This document shows, piece by piece, positions 45,399 through 55,328 of a stretch of DNA of 64,000 nucleotides. Positions within the stretch are counted from its first letter, which is position 1; every line of letters begins with the position of its first letter. Where the stretch lies: the NCBI GenBank assembly GCA_947169235.1, contig CAMVOY010000002.1, forward strand, positions 19,542 through 83,541, in the 5' to 3' direction. Origin of the DNA: an uncultured Lachnospiraceae bacterium. Lineage in GTDB: Bacteria > Bacillota > Clostridia > Lachnospirales > Lachnospiraceae. A program made the translations under genes and the position numbers. The notes beneath the pieces were generated by a model, which saw nothing but the letters and a program-made list of their open reading frames with translations, was not told the DNA's origin and ran no database searches.

Positions 45399-47282
45399 AT
45401 GGCATTTGACGGAATAACCATATCAGCGCTTGTAAATGAACTTAAATACAACCTGATTGACGGACATATCAAAAAGATAGCACAGCCTGAACCCGACGAA
45501 CTTACACTTACGATCCAGGCTCCTTTTGGCATCTCAAAAATCGGCCCTAAGTCCGATAATAATACCACTGACGCTGATGAAAATAACTCTGATACATCTA
45601 CGCAGAAAAAACGTCAAACGCTACGTTTAAAGCTATCTGCAAACGCTTCTCTTCCGCTTTTGTATCTAACAGGTGAAAACAAGACTTCACCTCTGACCGC
45701 CCCCAATTTCTGTATGCTTTTACGCAAGCATATTTCGGGTGCCAGGATAACGGATATACGCCAGGAGGGTTTGGAACGTGTAGTAAGATTTGTCCTGTCG
45801 ACTAAAAACGAGCTGTTGGACGATGTTTCATATGCCCTTGTCATCGAGATCATGGGTAAACACAGCAACATCATTTTCCTTGATGATAAGGATATGGTAA
45901 TCGATTCGATCAAGCATGTAAATGGTCTTATGAGCTCAGTAAGAGAGGTCCTGCCGGGCAGAGAATACTTCATTCCAAATACTCTCGATAAAAAGAATCC
46001 GAATGAGATTACTACCGAATACTGGAATCACGATATTTTTACAAAGCCATCTTCGATAGCAAAAGCCATATCCGGGTCCATGTCCGGGATATCGCTTATC
46101 ATGGCTCAGGAGATGTGCTACAGGGCTGATATTGACGGAGATGCACCCACAGCCTCCTTAAACGGGAATGAGCGTTCACGTTTGATGCAGATTTACAGAG
46201 ATATCATGAGCATGGTTTCCGAGGATGTTTTTGAACCGGTTATTTACTACGATAATGAGGTTCCAAAGGAGTTCTCAATGATAAGGCTTTCCATGTATGA
46301 CAGTCTTGCAAGTGAAGCCATGGATTCTCCTTCTGCCGTGGTTGAACGCTTTTACAGTGAAAAAGACTCCCTGACCCGAATCAGAGCAAAATCATCAGAT
46401 CTAAAGAATACTGTTCAGACACATTTTGAACGAACGGCAAAGAAACTCGACATATTGCAAAAGCAGATTAAAGACACGGAAAAACGTGACAAATACAAGG
46501 TGTACGGCGAACTCATAAACACCTATGGTTATTCCGAATTACCTGTTCTTCCGTCACCGGATGCCGCAGAAGGTGACAAGCTGACACTTCACTGCATAAA
46601 TCATTATGATGGCAAAGAAGTTGATATCAATATCGATCCTACACTCTCTGTTTCTGATAATGCAAATAAATACTTTGACAGATATAATAAACTGAAAAGG
46701 ACATTTGATGCTGCTTCCGAACAGATAAAACTTGCACATGAGGAATACGATCATCTCGAATCTATCCTTACGGAGCTTTCCATTGCCCGCAAGGAGGAAG
46801 ATCTGGTCGCCATACGTTCGGAATTGAATGATCATGGTTATATCAAGTCAACAGGTAATAATAAACGAAAAAAACAACTGCCTAAAAGCGAACCACTTCA
46901 TTTCATATCATCAGATGGTTATGATATCTTTGTAGGGAAGAATAACTATCAGAATGAAGAGCTGACCTTCAAAATAGCAACAGGTAATGACTGGTGGTTT
47001 CATGCCAAACAGATGCCCGGTTCACATGTGATCATAAAGTGCAACGGAGACGAACCGCCTATAAGCACATTTGAAGAAGCTGCAGCTTTAGCTGCCCTGT
47101 TCTCAAAGGGCAAAAACTCAGATAAACTTGAGATAGATTACACACAAAAGAAAAATGTCAAGAAACCGGGCGGTGGCAAACCCGGATTCGTTGTATACTA
47201 TACAAACTATTCAATACTTGCATCAAAGGGTGATCTCAAACGGATAAAGCCCGCAACTGCCGAGGAGGAGGCTTTTTTATGA
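45399..47282 (+). CDS. rqcH: NFACT-family protein RqcH (ribosome quality control; FbpA-like)
   Basis: The 627-residue protein has the NFACT-N domain (MAFDGITISALVNELK), two helix-hairpin-helix-like and coiled-coil segments (about 340-470) and the C-terminal NFACT-R domain (FISSDGYDIFVGKNNYQNEE, GNDWWFHAKQMPGSHVIIK). RqcH adds alanine tails to nascent chains on stalled 50S subunits; older annotations call it fibronectin-binding protein. A 25-residue Asp/Asn/Thr-rich insert lies near residues 50-75. It overlaps hisK by 4 bases (ATGA). Confidence 0.93.
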   Translation: MAFDGITISALVNELKYNLIDGHIKKIAQPEPDELTLTIQAPFGISKIGPKSDNNTTDADENNSDTSTQKKRQTLRLKLSANASLPLLYLTGENKTSPLTAPNFCMLLRKHISGARITDIRQEGLERVVRFVLSTKNELLDDVSYALVIEIMGKHSNIIFLDDKDMVIDSIKHVNGLMSSVREVLPGREYFIPNTLDKKNPNEITTEYWNHDIFTKPSSIAKAISGSMSGISLIMAQEMCYRADIDGDAPTASLNGNERSRLMQIYRDIMSMVSEDVFEPVIYYDNEVPKEFSMIRLSMYDSLASEAMDSPSAVVERFYSEKDSLTRIRAKSSDLKNTVQTHFERTAKKLDILQKQIKDTEKRDKYKVYGELINTYGYSELPVLPSPDAAEGDKLTLHCINHYDGKEVDINIDPTLSVSDNANKYFDRYNKLKRTFDAASEQIKLAHEEYDHLESILTELSIARKEEDLVAIRSELNDHGYIKSTGNNKRKKQLPKSEPLHFISSDGYDIFVGKNNYQNEELTFKIATGNDWWFHAKQMPGSHVIIKCNGDEPPISTFEEAAALAALFSKGKNSDKLEIDYTQKKNVKKPGGGKPGFVVYYTNYSILASKGDLKRIKPATAEEEAFL

Positions 47283-48103
47283 GCATTTCATATGACACAC
47301 ATATGCACACTTCATTCTCTCCTGATTCAAATGCCACATTGGATGAGCAGGTGAATACCGCCTGTTCCATGGGGCTTAGAGGTATATGTATAACCGATCA
47401 CATGGATTATGATTTTCCGGTGGATCAGTGCCAGGGCTATGATACTAATCCGTTTATTTTTGATGAAAAAAAATATTTGGATTCCATAAATAATATCTCG
47501 GATAAAATGCCAAATTTTGAAGTTTTAAAAGGCGTTGAGATCGGATTACAAACTGATCCTTCCGTGGCAAATAAAAACAAACAATTGATCATAAATAACT
47601 TCTTTGATGAAGTGATCGGTTCCATTCATCTGATAGATAAAAAAGATCCATATTATCCTGACTTTTGGAAAGGAACGGATCAAAAATCCGTATTAAAAAA
47701 ATACTTTGAAATAACACTTGAAAACCTCAAATTGTTTTCGGATATAAATATACTCGGGCATCTTGACTATGCAACCAGATACATGCCTGATATCAATGAG
47801 TATGAACCCAAGGATTATTTTGAGATCACTGATGCGATCATGGAGTTTTTGATCGGACATGAAATAGCTCTGGAGATTAATACTTCAGGACTAAAAAAAG
47901 GATACGGGCTTACAAACCCGCATCCTGAACTTATCAAAAGATACTATGAACTGGGTGGCAGACTGATCTCAACAGGGTCGGATGCACACTCTCCGGACGC
48001 GATAGCATACGGATTTGAGACGATCAATGAAAATTTGATCTCATATGGATTCAGGGAATATGTCATCTACAAATCACGCAAACCGATCCTTTTACCTCTA
48101 TGA
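47279..48103 (+). CDS. hisK: Histidinol-phosphatase, PHP family
   Basis: The 274-residue protein has the PHP metal motifs: DTHMHTSFSPDS, ITDHMDYDFP, GVEIGL, GSIHLID, LGHLDYATRY and SDAHSPDAIAYG. It dephosphorylates histidinol phosphate, the step before HisD. It is coupled to rqcH by a four-base overlap and lies far from hisZGD. Other PHP phosphatases look similar, so the substrate is a strong but not certain call. Confidence 0.85.
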   Translation: MSISYDTHMHTSFSPDSNATLDEQVNTACSMGLRGICITDHMDYDFPVDQCQGYDTNPFIFDEKKYLDSINNISDKMPNFEVLKGVEIGLQTDPSVANKNKQLIINNFFDEVIGSIHLIDKKDPYYPDFWKGTDQKSVLKKYFEITLENLKLFSDINILGHLDYATRYMPDINEYEPKDYFEITDAIMEFLIGHEIALEINTSGLKKGYGLTNPHPELIKRYYELGGRLISTGSDAHSPDAIAYGFETINENLISYGFREYVIYKSRKPILLPL

Positions 48104-48104
48104 A

Positions 48105-51100
48105 TCATTTGATAATGATCTTGTGATAACTTCTTGAACCGCCGTTTGTTCTGGTCACGACCTCTTCCGTATGGAAGTGGTCTTTTTTCTTTTCTATAGT
48201 CTCATCAAGCTCTGCTGCCAACGGTCTCATAGGTCTGTTGACAACCGGTACCGGTCTCTTGGTGATCTCAGGAGCCTCATTATCATCAACCTGGATAAAG
48301 CCTTCTCCGGATATCGTATCTTCATCAACTTTTTCCTGAACAGGCGGCTCTTCTCCGGGCTTCGGAATAAACAGATGCTCGTCATTTTCCTTGGGAACGC
48401 CGGCATCAGCATCCATTCTGGTGAATGAGAACACCGGACTACGCTCAGCATGATTGATAACCTGCGAAGGTGTAGTCTTTTTCTCATGCTTGGGCGCCAT
48501 ATCTTCGGTACGATCAATCCTCTCAGGCTCAAATTTTGTAATCTTCGGTTCATTTTCGGCCGGAGCCTCTTTTGCAGCCTCAGCATTTTCATCAGCACTA
48601 ATCTCAGGTTCAGTCATCACAGCCTCAGATTCACTTGTCATGGTCTCAGGCTCACTCATATCAACGGAAGGCTCAGGCAGAATCTCTTCGGGAACCGTCG
48701 CTGTAGCCATATCCCTGAATGATACAAATGAATCATCGGGTTCATCTTGAAGTACAGTCTCTTCTTCAGGTTCTTCGGGAATAACCTCTTCCATCGCTGC
48801 CGGCATAAACATAAACGATGACGATTCTTTTTCCTGCTCGACATCAGTTATGTCCTCTATGGTTTCTTGTTCAGGCTCGATCGGAGCTATATCCTCGATA
48901 GATTCTTCTTCCGGCTCGATCGGAACTATATCCTCTACAACATCTTCGTGAGGCTCTGCAACGACAAACTCAAGATCATCAACCAATGTCTTCGGTTCTT
49001 CATCAATTGACATAAATCCTTCTTCATCAGGATTTACGAGCTTCTCAGCTATCGTTTCTTCATGATCTGTTATATCTTCACTCTTGATGATATCCAGCTC
49101 ATCCGGATCAGAATCTATCTGCATGAAATCCATGTGTTCCAAGGAAACATATTCATTTTCAGGCTCAAGAGGCTTGGAATCAAGGCGCTCCTCAGTAGTG
49201 TCTGAAATCGAATCAAATGAAAGCACATCAAGAGAAGGCTCATCTGCATTGTCAGGTGCTGAAGCAGAAACCACATCCGGAACCATATCCTCCGGAGTTT
49301 CCTTGAGCTGCTCTTCCGCACGCCAACGATCCTCAAGACCGCTTATGGTCGGAACCTCACCATACTCACCTTCAGTAGTACCGAAATTATAATCCTCGTT
49401 TTTAAGGACAACTTCAGCTTCGGACTTATCATCCGCATGTTCTATTACATCAGCCATATCCTCTCTTGCAATCTCGCTCATTCGTTTAATACTGTCAGAT
49501 ACATCCAGACGGTCAAGCAGATTGTCAAGTTGTTCATCCTCAGAAAGAGCTGACTGTTCAGCACGGGCTTCAACATCATCAGTACCACTTTCGGAACCTA
49601 ACGCTGCTGCAGCCTTGGAAAGCTCTTCTGCCGCTTCATTCGCCTCAACGGCAGACTCAGCAGCAGCTGCTGCAACCTCAGCTACCTCTGCATCATCAGA
49701 CTCGGCAGCCTCGACCTCGGGTACATCAGGAATCTCAACCTGAGGGATCTCGGTTTCCTCAATGGCAGTCAGGACATCCACAGGAGCATTGAGCTTACCG
49801 CTGTTCTGATAACCGCTAAGAACGATAGTATCAGATTCCGCACGATTTGACCCGTGCAACTGATCATCGGAAGATGTGACAATACTCTCAAGCTGTGAAA
49901 CATCTTTGACTTCCGCAGTATTCGGATCAGCAGGTCTGATACTCATCGGAGGTATGGATGCCTGGATAGTCTCAGCGCTCGGATGCAGATCCTCACCCGT
50001 AAACAGAACACGTCCGGGTGCAGCCTGTTTCTTTTCTTCCTCGGCTGTATCGGCAATCGCCTGGATCTCCTCTTCGGTCTTGCCGGCCTCCTTGGCCTCC
50101 TTCTGCTCTTTGGCAACTTCTATGTCTTTTTCACGTTCAGCCTGTCTCTGTTTGCGAAGCTCATCATCACGGATAAACTCGTTAGAAACATGCCATTCCA
50201 TGAAGTTGTCACTGGTACTTACTTTATCAATATCATACGGTTCAACATCTTCTTTTGTTTTCACGGACACCTCACTTTTTTCTGTCGAAGCTGCTTTTTC
50301 ATCAACAGCAGAAGCCACTTTTGCTACAGGTTCGGAATCAGAGGACGACGACTGACGATTCTCATCAGCTACCTTTTCTTTAACAACCGGATCATCTGTG
50401 ATCGAGCTGATAACAGGTATCTCATCTGTATCAGACTTAACATCATATGCATCGTCTTCATCTTCGTCTTCTTCATCATATTTTGTCAGAAACTCCGGTA
50501 ACAGCATATTGTAAAGTCCATATGCAGAGAGCAAACCTGTCATATAAGTAAGATAATAACCATGAGTCTCAGGCAGATCAAATATCGCATATCCGCATAC
50601 GGCAAAAATAGTCGCAAGGAGTATGGGTCCGATAGAAGAAAGCTTTCTTCTGATGGCATATACACCTGCCATGCTCGCAAAGATCAAAAGTATTATCGAA
50701 AAAATACCATAATCAAATGCATGGAAAAGCACCGTGACTAACATGTTATGCAGCTTGTCGCAGAAATAAACAATAATGTCTCCGCTCTCAGAAGCAGCAG
50801 CAAACCCGGGCTCTACTCCGCCGGGGAACAGAGAACCCAAGTCTTTTTCAAGTAAAAATGACATGATCACGGTAAATATGGCTGATCCCGCGACGATAAA
50901 GCCGGCCATAAACGGTCCCTTGGTAACAAGAGTATCCACGCTTCGGATATTCGCAAATAGCAATGAAAGCGCACATCCGATACAGATGATCGCGGCAAGC
51001 GGATTCAGGCATATAAATGCGCCAAACAGGGCGCAAAGAACAACCAATGCAAAGATGACCACAGCATTGCTACGGCCAAACTGAGGTATGATGTTCTTCA

Positions 51101-51614
51101 TGATAAGTAAAAATACAAAGAACGGTACAAGAATACAAAGAATCCTAAGGATCTCACTGTTATCGAACACTACCCATCCGGTATTGATCGCAAAATAAGT
51201 AAGTGCAAATGAAAAAACCAGCCCCAAAAGACCGCACAATCTGCCACCGAGCATACGGCAAACGCCATATACTACCGCCAGGTACAAACCAAACCATAGA
51301 GCAGAATCCGTACCATAATCCGAGATCAGGCAGAATCCGATTATAACCAATACCAAGGCAAAGATGCCTTCAAGTACGATAAGGGGTTTGTTTTCTCTTT
51401 GGATACCACGAAGGACTGCTTTCTCACGCAAAAAGAAAGCAGCGATAAATATCAAAATAACACCGATAGTCATGAGAATAGCAAAAATAACCCCCATACC
51501 ATCCTGCGAAAAATACTCATACGACATAGCCGCCACATTCAGACAGCAAAGCAACATGAGCAATATGAATACGAACGAATACACGATCGTTACATAATTT
51601 CGCTTAAATCTCAT
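48105..51614 (-). CDS. Large multi-pass membrane protein with long acidic cytoplasmic-type tail
   Basis: I start at 51614 (MRFKRNYVTI), preceded by GGAGGACATC. The 1169-residue protein has about twelve hydrophobic segments in residues 1-385, then almost 800 residues of acidic, Glu/Asp/Ser/Val-rich low complexity. Imperfect repeats such as EEESIEDIAPIEPEQETIED and EPEPET-like strings occur, with a basic C-terminal end (RTNGGSRSYHKIIIK). I do not recognise a family. The tail recalls the acidic regions of the LepB and DivIVA proteins in this window. It has its own promoter and is convergent with hisK, one base apart. Confidence 0.8.
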   Translation of the reverse strand: MRFKRNYVTIVYSFVFILLMLLCCLNVAAMSYEYFSQDGMGVIFAILMTIGVILIFIAAFFLREKAVLRGIQRENKPLIVLEGIFALVLVIIGFCLISDYGTDSALWFGLYLAVVYGVCRMLGGRLCGLLGLVFSFALTYFAINTGWVVFDNSEILRILCILVPFFVFLLIMKNIIPQFGRSNAVVIFALVVLCALFGAFICLNPLAAIICIGCALSLLFANIRSVDTLVTKGPFMAGFIVAGSAIFTVIMSFLLEKDLGSLFPGGVEPGFAAASESGDIIVYFCDKLHNMLVTVLFHAFDYGIFSIILLIFASMAGVYAIRRKLSSIGPILLATIFAVCGYAIFDLPETHGYYLTYMTGLLSAYGLYNMLLPEFLTKYDEEDEDEDDAYDVKSDTDEIPVISSITDDPVVKEKVADENRQSSSSDSEPVAKVASAVDEKAASTEKSEVSVKTKEDVEPYDIDKVSTSDNFMEWHVSNEFIRDDELRKQRQAEREKDIEVAKEQKEAKEAGKTEEEIQAIADTAEEEKKQAAPGRVLFTGEDLHPSAETIQASIPPMSIRPADPNTAEVKDVSQLESIVTSSDDQLHGSNRAESDTIVLSGYQNSGKLNAPVDVLTAIEETEIPQVEIPDVPEVEAAESDDAEVAEVAAAAAESAVEANEAAEELSKAAAALGSESGTDDVEARAEQSALSEDEQLDNLLDRLDVSDSIKRMSEIAREDMADVIEHADDKSEAEVVLKNEDYNFGTTEGEYGEVPTISGLEDRWRAEEQLKETPEDMVPDVVSASAPDNADEPSLDVLSFDSISDTTEERLDSKPLEPENEYVSLEHMDFMQIDSDPDELDIIKSEDITDHEETIAEKLVNPDEEGFMSIDEEPKTLVDDLEFVVAEPHEDVVEDIVPIEPEEESIEDIAPIEPEQETIEDITDVEQEKESSSFMFMPAAMEEVIPEEPEEETVLQDEPDDSFVSFRDMATATVPEEILPEPSVDMSEPETMTSESEAVMTEPEISADENAEAAKEAPAENEPKITKFEPERIDRTEDMAPKHEKKTTPSQVINHAERSPVFSFTRMDADAGVPKENDEHLFIPKPGEEPPVQEKVDEDTISGEGFIQVDDNEAPEITKRPVPVVNRPMRPLAAELDETIEKKKDHFHTEEVVTRTNGGSRSYHKIIIK

Positions 51615-51656
51615 GATGTCCTCCGAGAATTCATGGTTTCTATACACCCGATAGAT

Positions 51657-51685
51657 ATTTTATCACATTGATCATGTTTTTTCAA
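51657..51685 (-). promoter_or_regulatory. Sigma-A promoter of the large membrane protein gene
   Basis: On the - strand: TTGAAA (51685-51680), a 17-base spacer and TAAAAT (51662-51657). Confidence 0.7.
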
Positions 51686-51726
51686 GGAAAAAATCACGCA
51701 ATTGACGTATTTCGGCATATTTTTGA

Positions 51727-53718
51727 TCATAATCCCATCATATTGCGAAGTTCATCCTCAGTAATTATCGGGATATTGAGTGATTTGGCTTTTTTATTCT
51801 TGGAGGACGCAGACATAATGTCGTTATTTACGAGATAATCGGTGTTTGCACTGACTGCTGAAGCAACATGACCGCCAAGCGATTCTATCCTGTCCTTGCA
51901 CTCTCCTCTGTTTGCAAATGTATTAAGGCTTCCGGTGATAACGAAGGTTTTGCCGGACAATGCACCCGATCCATCGGAAAACTCGGGAACGGAAACTCGT
52001 AATATGCCATCGAGTTCTCTCACCAATGCCCTGTTTTTCTCATCCGAAACATAGTCGATGATGCTGTCTGCCAGATTTTCACCGATACCATTTACTTTAA
52101 GAAGTTCATCTCTTGTTATATCCAGAAATCCCAACAGAGTGATCGAAGGATACGCTCTTACAATATCCTTTGCAGTAGCAAGGCCTATCCCTTTTATCCC
52201 CAGGGCAAATATCACATTTGGAAGTGATGCGTCCTTTGCCGTCTCTATCGCATTTTTGAGGTTTTCAAATGACTTCTCGCGAATCTTCATTGTATCATCA
52301 TTTATGATCTTATCTTTGTGTTCGGACAGATCAAAAATATCAACACACGATCTTATAATGCCGCGCTGAATCCATTTCTCCAGTGTAGCCTCCGAGATAC
52401 CGTCTATATTCATGGCGTCACGACTGACAAAGTGCATCAGGGAGCGTATCTGTTTCGCATAGCACTCTTCGTTCGGGCACATCAAAACTGTGGATCCGTT
52501 CTCGTTTACAAGCTCAGTAGGGCTGCCGCATACGGGACATTTTTCAGGGGGCACACAGGTACCGCTTCCTGTGAGATTCGACTCGATCTGAGGGATGATC
52601 ATATTCGCCTTGTAAACGGTGATCCTGTCACCAATACCGAGCTTAAGCTCATTAAGGATGCTGACATTGTGAACACTTGCCCTCTGCACGGTGGTCCCTT
52701 CAAGCTCAACAGGCTCAAATATCGCAACAGGATTTATAAGTCCGGTTCTGCTGGCACTCCATTCTATATCGATAAGAGTTGTCTCGGCGGTTTCATCCTG
52801 CCATTTGAGAGCTATGGAATCACGTGGCGCCTTGGCGGTCCTGCCAAGACTTTTTGAGAAAGCAATATCATCATAGGTTAGAACCAGGCCATCGCTCGGA
52901 AGGTCGGACTCGGAAACCTCTTTCGAAAAATCACTTACAGCGTCTTTCAGATTACTTATGTTAACCTGCTTATAAGGAGCGAGCTCGAACCCCTGTTCCT
53001 TAATAAAAATAAGCTCATCTTCCTTGCTGCCTTCATCAAGTGAGGGTGTTCCTTCTCCTTCACCATCAAGCTCTATAAGGTTATATGCATAGAATCTCAC
53101 ACGTCTCTTGGCTGTGATCTCATTGTTCAGCTGCCTGACAGATCCGGAACACAGATTTCTGGGATTCTTGTACTGAGTTACACTTTCATCATTTGATTCA
53201 CGGCGGTTAAGCTCTTCAAAATCAGAATACCTGATTAGAGCCTCGCCTCGAAGCACCATTCTTCCCAAATACGGTATGCGACCCGGAAGATTTTTAAAGG
53301 TCTTTGCATTGTTGGTGATAACCTCACCGACTTCGCCGTTTCCGCGAGTAAGTGCTTTTACCAGAACTCCGTTCTCATATGTGATGATGATCGAGAGCCC
53401 ATCGAGCTTCATTGACAGAAGTCCTTTTTGGTCGCCGAGCCAGTCGCTGAGCTCATCAATATCCTTCGTTTTGGACAATGACAGCATAGGTGCCACGTGC
53501 GCCTCCTTGGGAAGCTCACTTAAGGTCTCATAACCGACCTTGGACGTAGGAGAACCCGAAAGGACGATTCCTGTCTTTTCTTCAAGTTCGACAAGTTCAT
53601 CATAGAGTTTGTCGTATTCGTAGTTTGACATGATCTCATCTTCGCCCGAATAATAGACCATTGCCGCACGATCAAGTATCGTGACAAGCTCATGCATACG
53701 TTGTTTTTCTTTTTCCAT
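51727..53718 (-). CDS. ligA: NAD-dependent DNA ligase LigA
   Basis: The second ATG (53718, MEKEKQRMHEL) is chosen, because GGAGG lies just upstream of it within the longer track ORF. The 663-residue protein has the NAD-binding Ia domain (YYSGEDEIMSNYEYDKLYDEL), the adenylation Lys in SMKLDGLSIIITY, an OB fold, a four-Cys zinc finger (CPVCGSPTEL..CPNEECYAKQ), helix-hairpin-helix repeats and a C-terminal BRCT domain (SGKTFVITGSLNTFANR). It seals nicks in replication and repair. It follows rluF by 18 bases. Confidence 0.96.
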   Translation of the reverse strand: MEKEKQRMHELVTILDRAAMVYYSGEDEIMSNYEYDKLYDELVELEEKTGIVLSGSPTSKVGYETLSELPKEAHVAPMLSLSKTKDIDELSDWLGDQKGLLSMKLDGLSIIITYENGVLVKALTRGNGEVGEVITNNAKTFKNLPGRIPYLGRMVLRGEALIRYSDFEELNRRESNDESVTQYKNPRNLCSGSVRQLNNEITAKRRVRFYAYNLIELDGEGEGTPSLDEGSKEDELIFIKEQGFELAPYKQVNISNLKDAVSDFSKEVSESDLPSDGLVLTYDDIAFSKSLGRTAKAPRDSIALKWQDETAETTLIDIEWSASRTGLINPVAIFEPVELEGTTVQRASVHNVSILNELKLGIGDRITVYKANMIIPQIESNLTGSGTCVPPEKCPVCGSPTELVNENGSTVLMCPNEECYAKQIRSLMHFVSRDAMNIDGISEATLEKWIQRGIIRSCVDIFDLSEHKDKIINDDTMKIREKSFENLKNAIETAKDASLPNVIFALGIKGIGLATAKDIVRAYPSITLLGFLDITRDELLKVNGIGENLADSIIDYVSDEKNRALVRELDGILRVSVPEFSDGSGALSGKTFVITGSLNTFANRGECKDRIESLGGHVASAVSANTDYLVNNDIMSASSKNKKAKSLNIPIITEDELRNMMGL

Positions 53719-53736
53719 AGTATCCTCCATGACGAA

Positions 53737-54426
53737 TTATCCCATGATGCTTTCAATCTCTTCGGGAGACAATTCTCTAAACTCACCTTCAGGCTGATCA
53801 CCCAATCTGATCGAAACGAACCTGATCCGTTTAAGAGATGTGACCTTATAACCGAAATACTCACACATACGTCGAATCTGACGATTGAGCCCCTGTGTAA
53901 GGACAATATGAAAGGTTTTTCCTTCCTGATCAAATATCCTGCAGGGCTTGGTCATGGTCTCCAGTATCGGAACTCCCTGCTCCATAGCTTTGATCACATC
54001 TTTTGTGATAGGTTTGTCCGTAGTGACTATGTATTCCTTTTCATGGTCATTTCGACCTCTCATCAGCTCATCTGCGAGCTTCCCATCGTTTGTAAGAAGA
54101 ATAAGACCCGTAGAATCCTTATCCAGTCTGCCTATGGGGAATACCCGCTCCCTATAATCGATAACATCCAAAAGATTCGGATGCTCCTTCTCTGATGTCG
54201 TACATATAACACCCTTTGGTTTGTTGTAGGCCAGTATCACTTCTTTTCTGTTTACAGACACTATAACACCGTCGACAAAAACCTCATCTTTATCGGCTAC
54301 GGTATCACCGAGAACAGCCTTGCGATCGTTTATCACCACTCTCCCGGAATCTATTAGTCTGTCAGCCTCTCGTCTGGAACAAACTCCGAAATGACTTAAA
54401 TATCTGTTGATCCTCATAGGTTCCAT
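53737..54426 (-). CDS. rluF: RluF-like 23S rRNA pseudouridine synthase (RsuA family)
   Basis: I use the start at 54426 (MEPMRINRYL) behind GGGAG; the track ORF begins earlier. The 229-residue protein has an S4 domain (INRYLSHFGVCSRREADRLI) and the catalytic GRLDKDSTGLILLTNDG. Its segment NDHEKEYIVTTDKPIT and LTQGLNRQIRRMCEYFGY resemble RluF, which modifies U2604, more than RsuA or RluB. Exact target is inferred. Confidence 0.85.
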   Translation of the reverse strand: MEPMRINRYLSHFGVCSRREADRLIDSGRVVINDRKAVLGDTVADKDEVFVDGVIVSVNRKEVILAYNKPKGVICTTSEKEHPNLLDVIDYRERVFPIGRLDKDSTGLILLTNDGKLADELMRGRNDHEKEYIVTTDKPITKDVIKAMEQGVPILETMTKPCRIFDQEGKTFHIVLTQGLNRQIRRMCEYFGYKVTSLKRIRFVSIRLGDQPEGEFRELSPEEIESIMG

Positions 54427-54472
54427 CAAAAACACTCTCCCGTTTTCAATCAAAATCAAAATCCAAAAATAT

Positions 54473-54512
54473 TAGAAAACACCTGTGGCAGGAACATGCC
54501 TCACCACAGGTG
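54473..54512 (-). terminator. Intrinsic terminator behind the 54.5-kb hypothetical gene
   Basis: On the - strand CACCTGTGG and CCACAGGTG form a nine-base-pair stem followed by TTTTCTAAT. Confidence 0.85.
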
Positions 54513-54534
54513 AATAAAGATCATATTTTCGATA

Positions 54535-55179
54535 TCAGTAAGCTGCTGCTCCGGAAACACTCGCAGCCGAGCCTGATGCAGCCTTAATCTCGCGATCCAT
54601 ACGCTGATACAGCTGTCTGAACGTAGGATCAGAGTTGATCGCTTCATCGAGCGACTTCTGAACTTCGGTAGTCAGCTTTATTATGGCTTCATTCTGGTCA
54701 GCCGAAAGAATGAAGTCCTCCTGAACCTCATCAAGAGCGCTCAGATAAATGATATACTTATTATCTGAGGTCGATGTCACATAAAAAGCGGAAAGGCACG
54801 GTGCCGGAGTGTCGATATTCTTCATCTTCATGTCATATTTGGCATAAACACGATAACCGTTCCCTTCGGAATTCTCAATCACATAGCAGTTTATATTGGT
54901 GTAATCCTCTACGTATGCAGCCATCGCGGTAAACTTTGCTTTGTCAATCTGATTGACATCGCTGACGATCGACTCAAAGGCATCCATATCCACTGATTTC
55001 TTTGCAGTGAAATACTCCGCTATAAGAGCATTTATCTCAGGATACTCGTTCATTGTCAATTCAGCTTCGGAGGCGTTCTCGCCGCCTTTGCTGCTGGGTA
55101 TCAGAGTCAGGATGAAGAATCCCAGAACCAACGTAGCTACAGATATTATGATTATAAGCTTTTTATATTGCATCTTCAT
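54535..55179 (-). CDS. Membrane-anchored protein of unknown function
   Basis: The 214-residue protein has a basic start, one membrane segment (about 7-27) and an extracellular part with a cystatin/NTF2-like helix-then-strand pattern (INALIAEYFTAKKSVDMDAF, YRVYAKYDMKMKNIDTPAPC). It ends in a low-complexity ASGSAASVSGAAAY tail. I do not recognise a named family, although similar anchored proteins are common in Lachnospiraceae. It lies between tRNA-Arg and rluF and ends in a strong terminator. Confidence 0.75.
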   Translation of the reverse strand: MKMQYKKLIIIISVATLVLGFFILTLIPSSKGGENASEAELTMNEYPEINALIAEYFTAKKSVDMDAFESIVSDVNQIDKAKFTAMAAYVEDYTNINCYVIENSEGNGYRVYAKYDMKMKNIDTPAPCLSAFYVTSTSDNKYIIYLSALDEVQEDFILSADQNEAIIKLTTEVQKSLDEAINSDPTFRQLYQRMDREIKAASGSAASVSGAAAY

Positions 55180-55213
55180 GGTAAGATCACATTCCTTTAA
55201 TCAAAGTATTGAA

Positions 55214-55287
<74 letters not shown>

Positions 55288-55298
55288 ATACCTTGTCT

Positions 55299-55327
55299 AT
55301 TATAATAAATCCTACCCGTTTTGTAAA
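55299..55327 (-). promoter_or_regulatory. Promoter of tRNA-Arg
   Basis: On the - strand: TTTACA (55327-55322), a 17-base spacer and TATAAT (55304-55299), ending close to the DUF5688 gene stop. Confidence 0.75.
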
Positions 55328-55328
55328 G

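Noticed and set aside
48171-50501. Several + strand ORFs opposite the acidic membrane protein
   Set aside because: They are antisense shadows of Glu/Asp/Ser codons and have no ribosome sites or family motifs.
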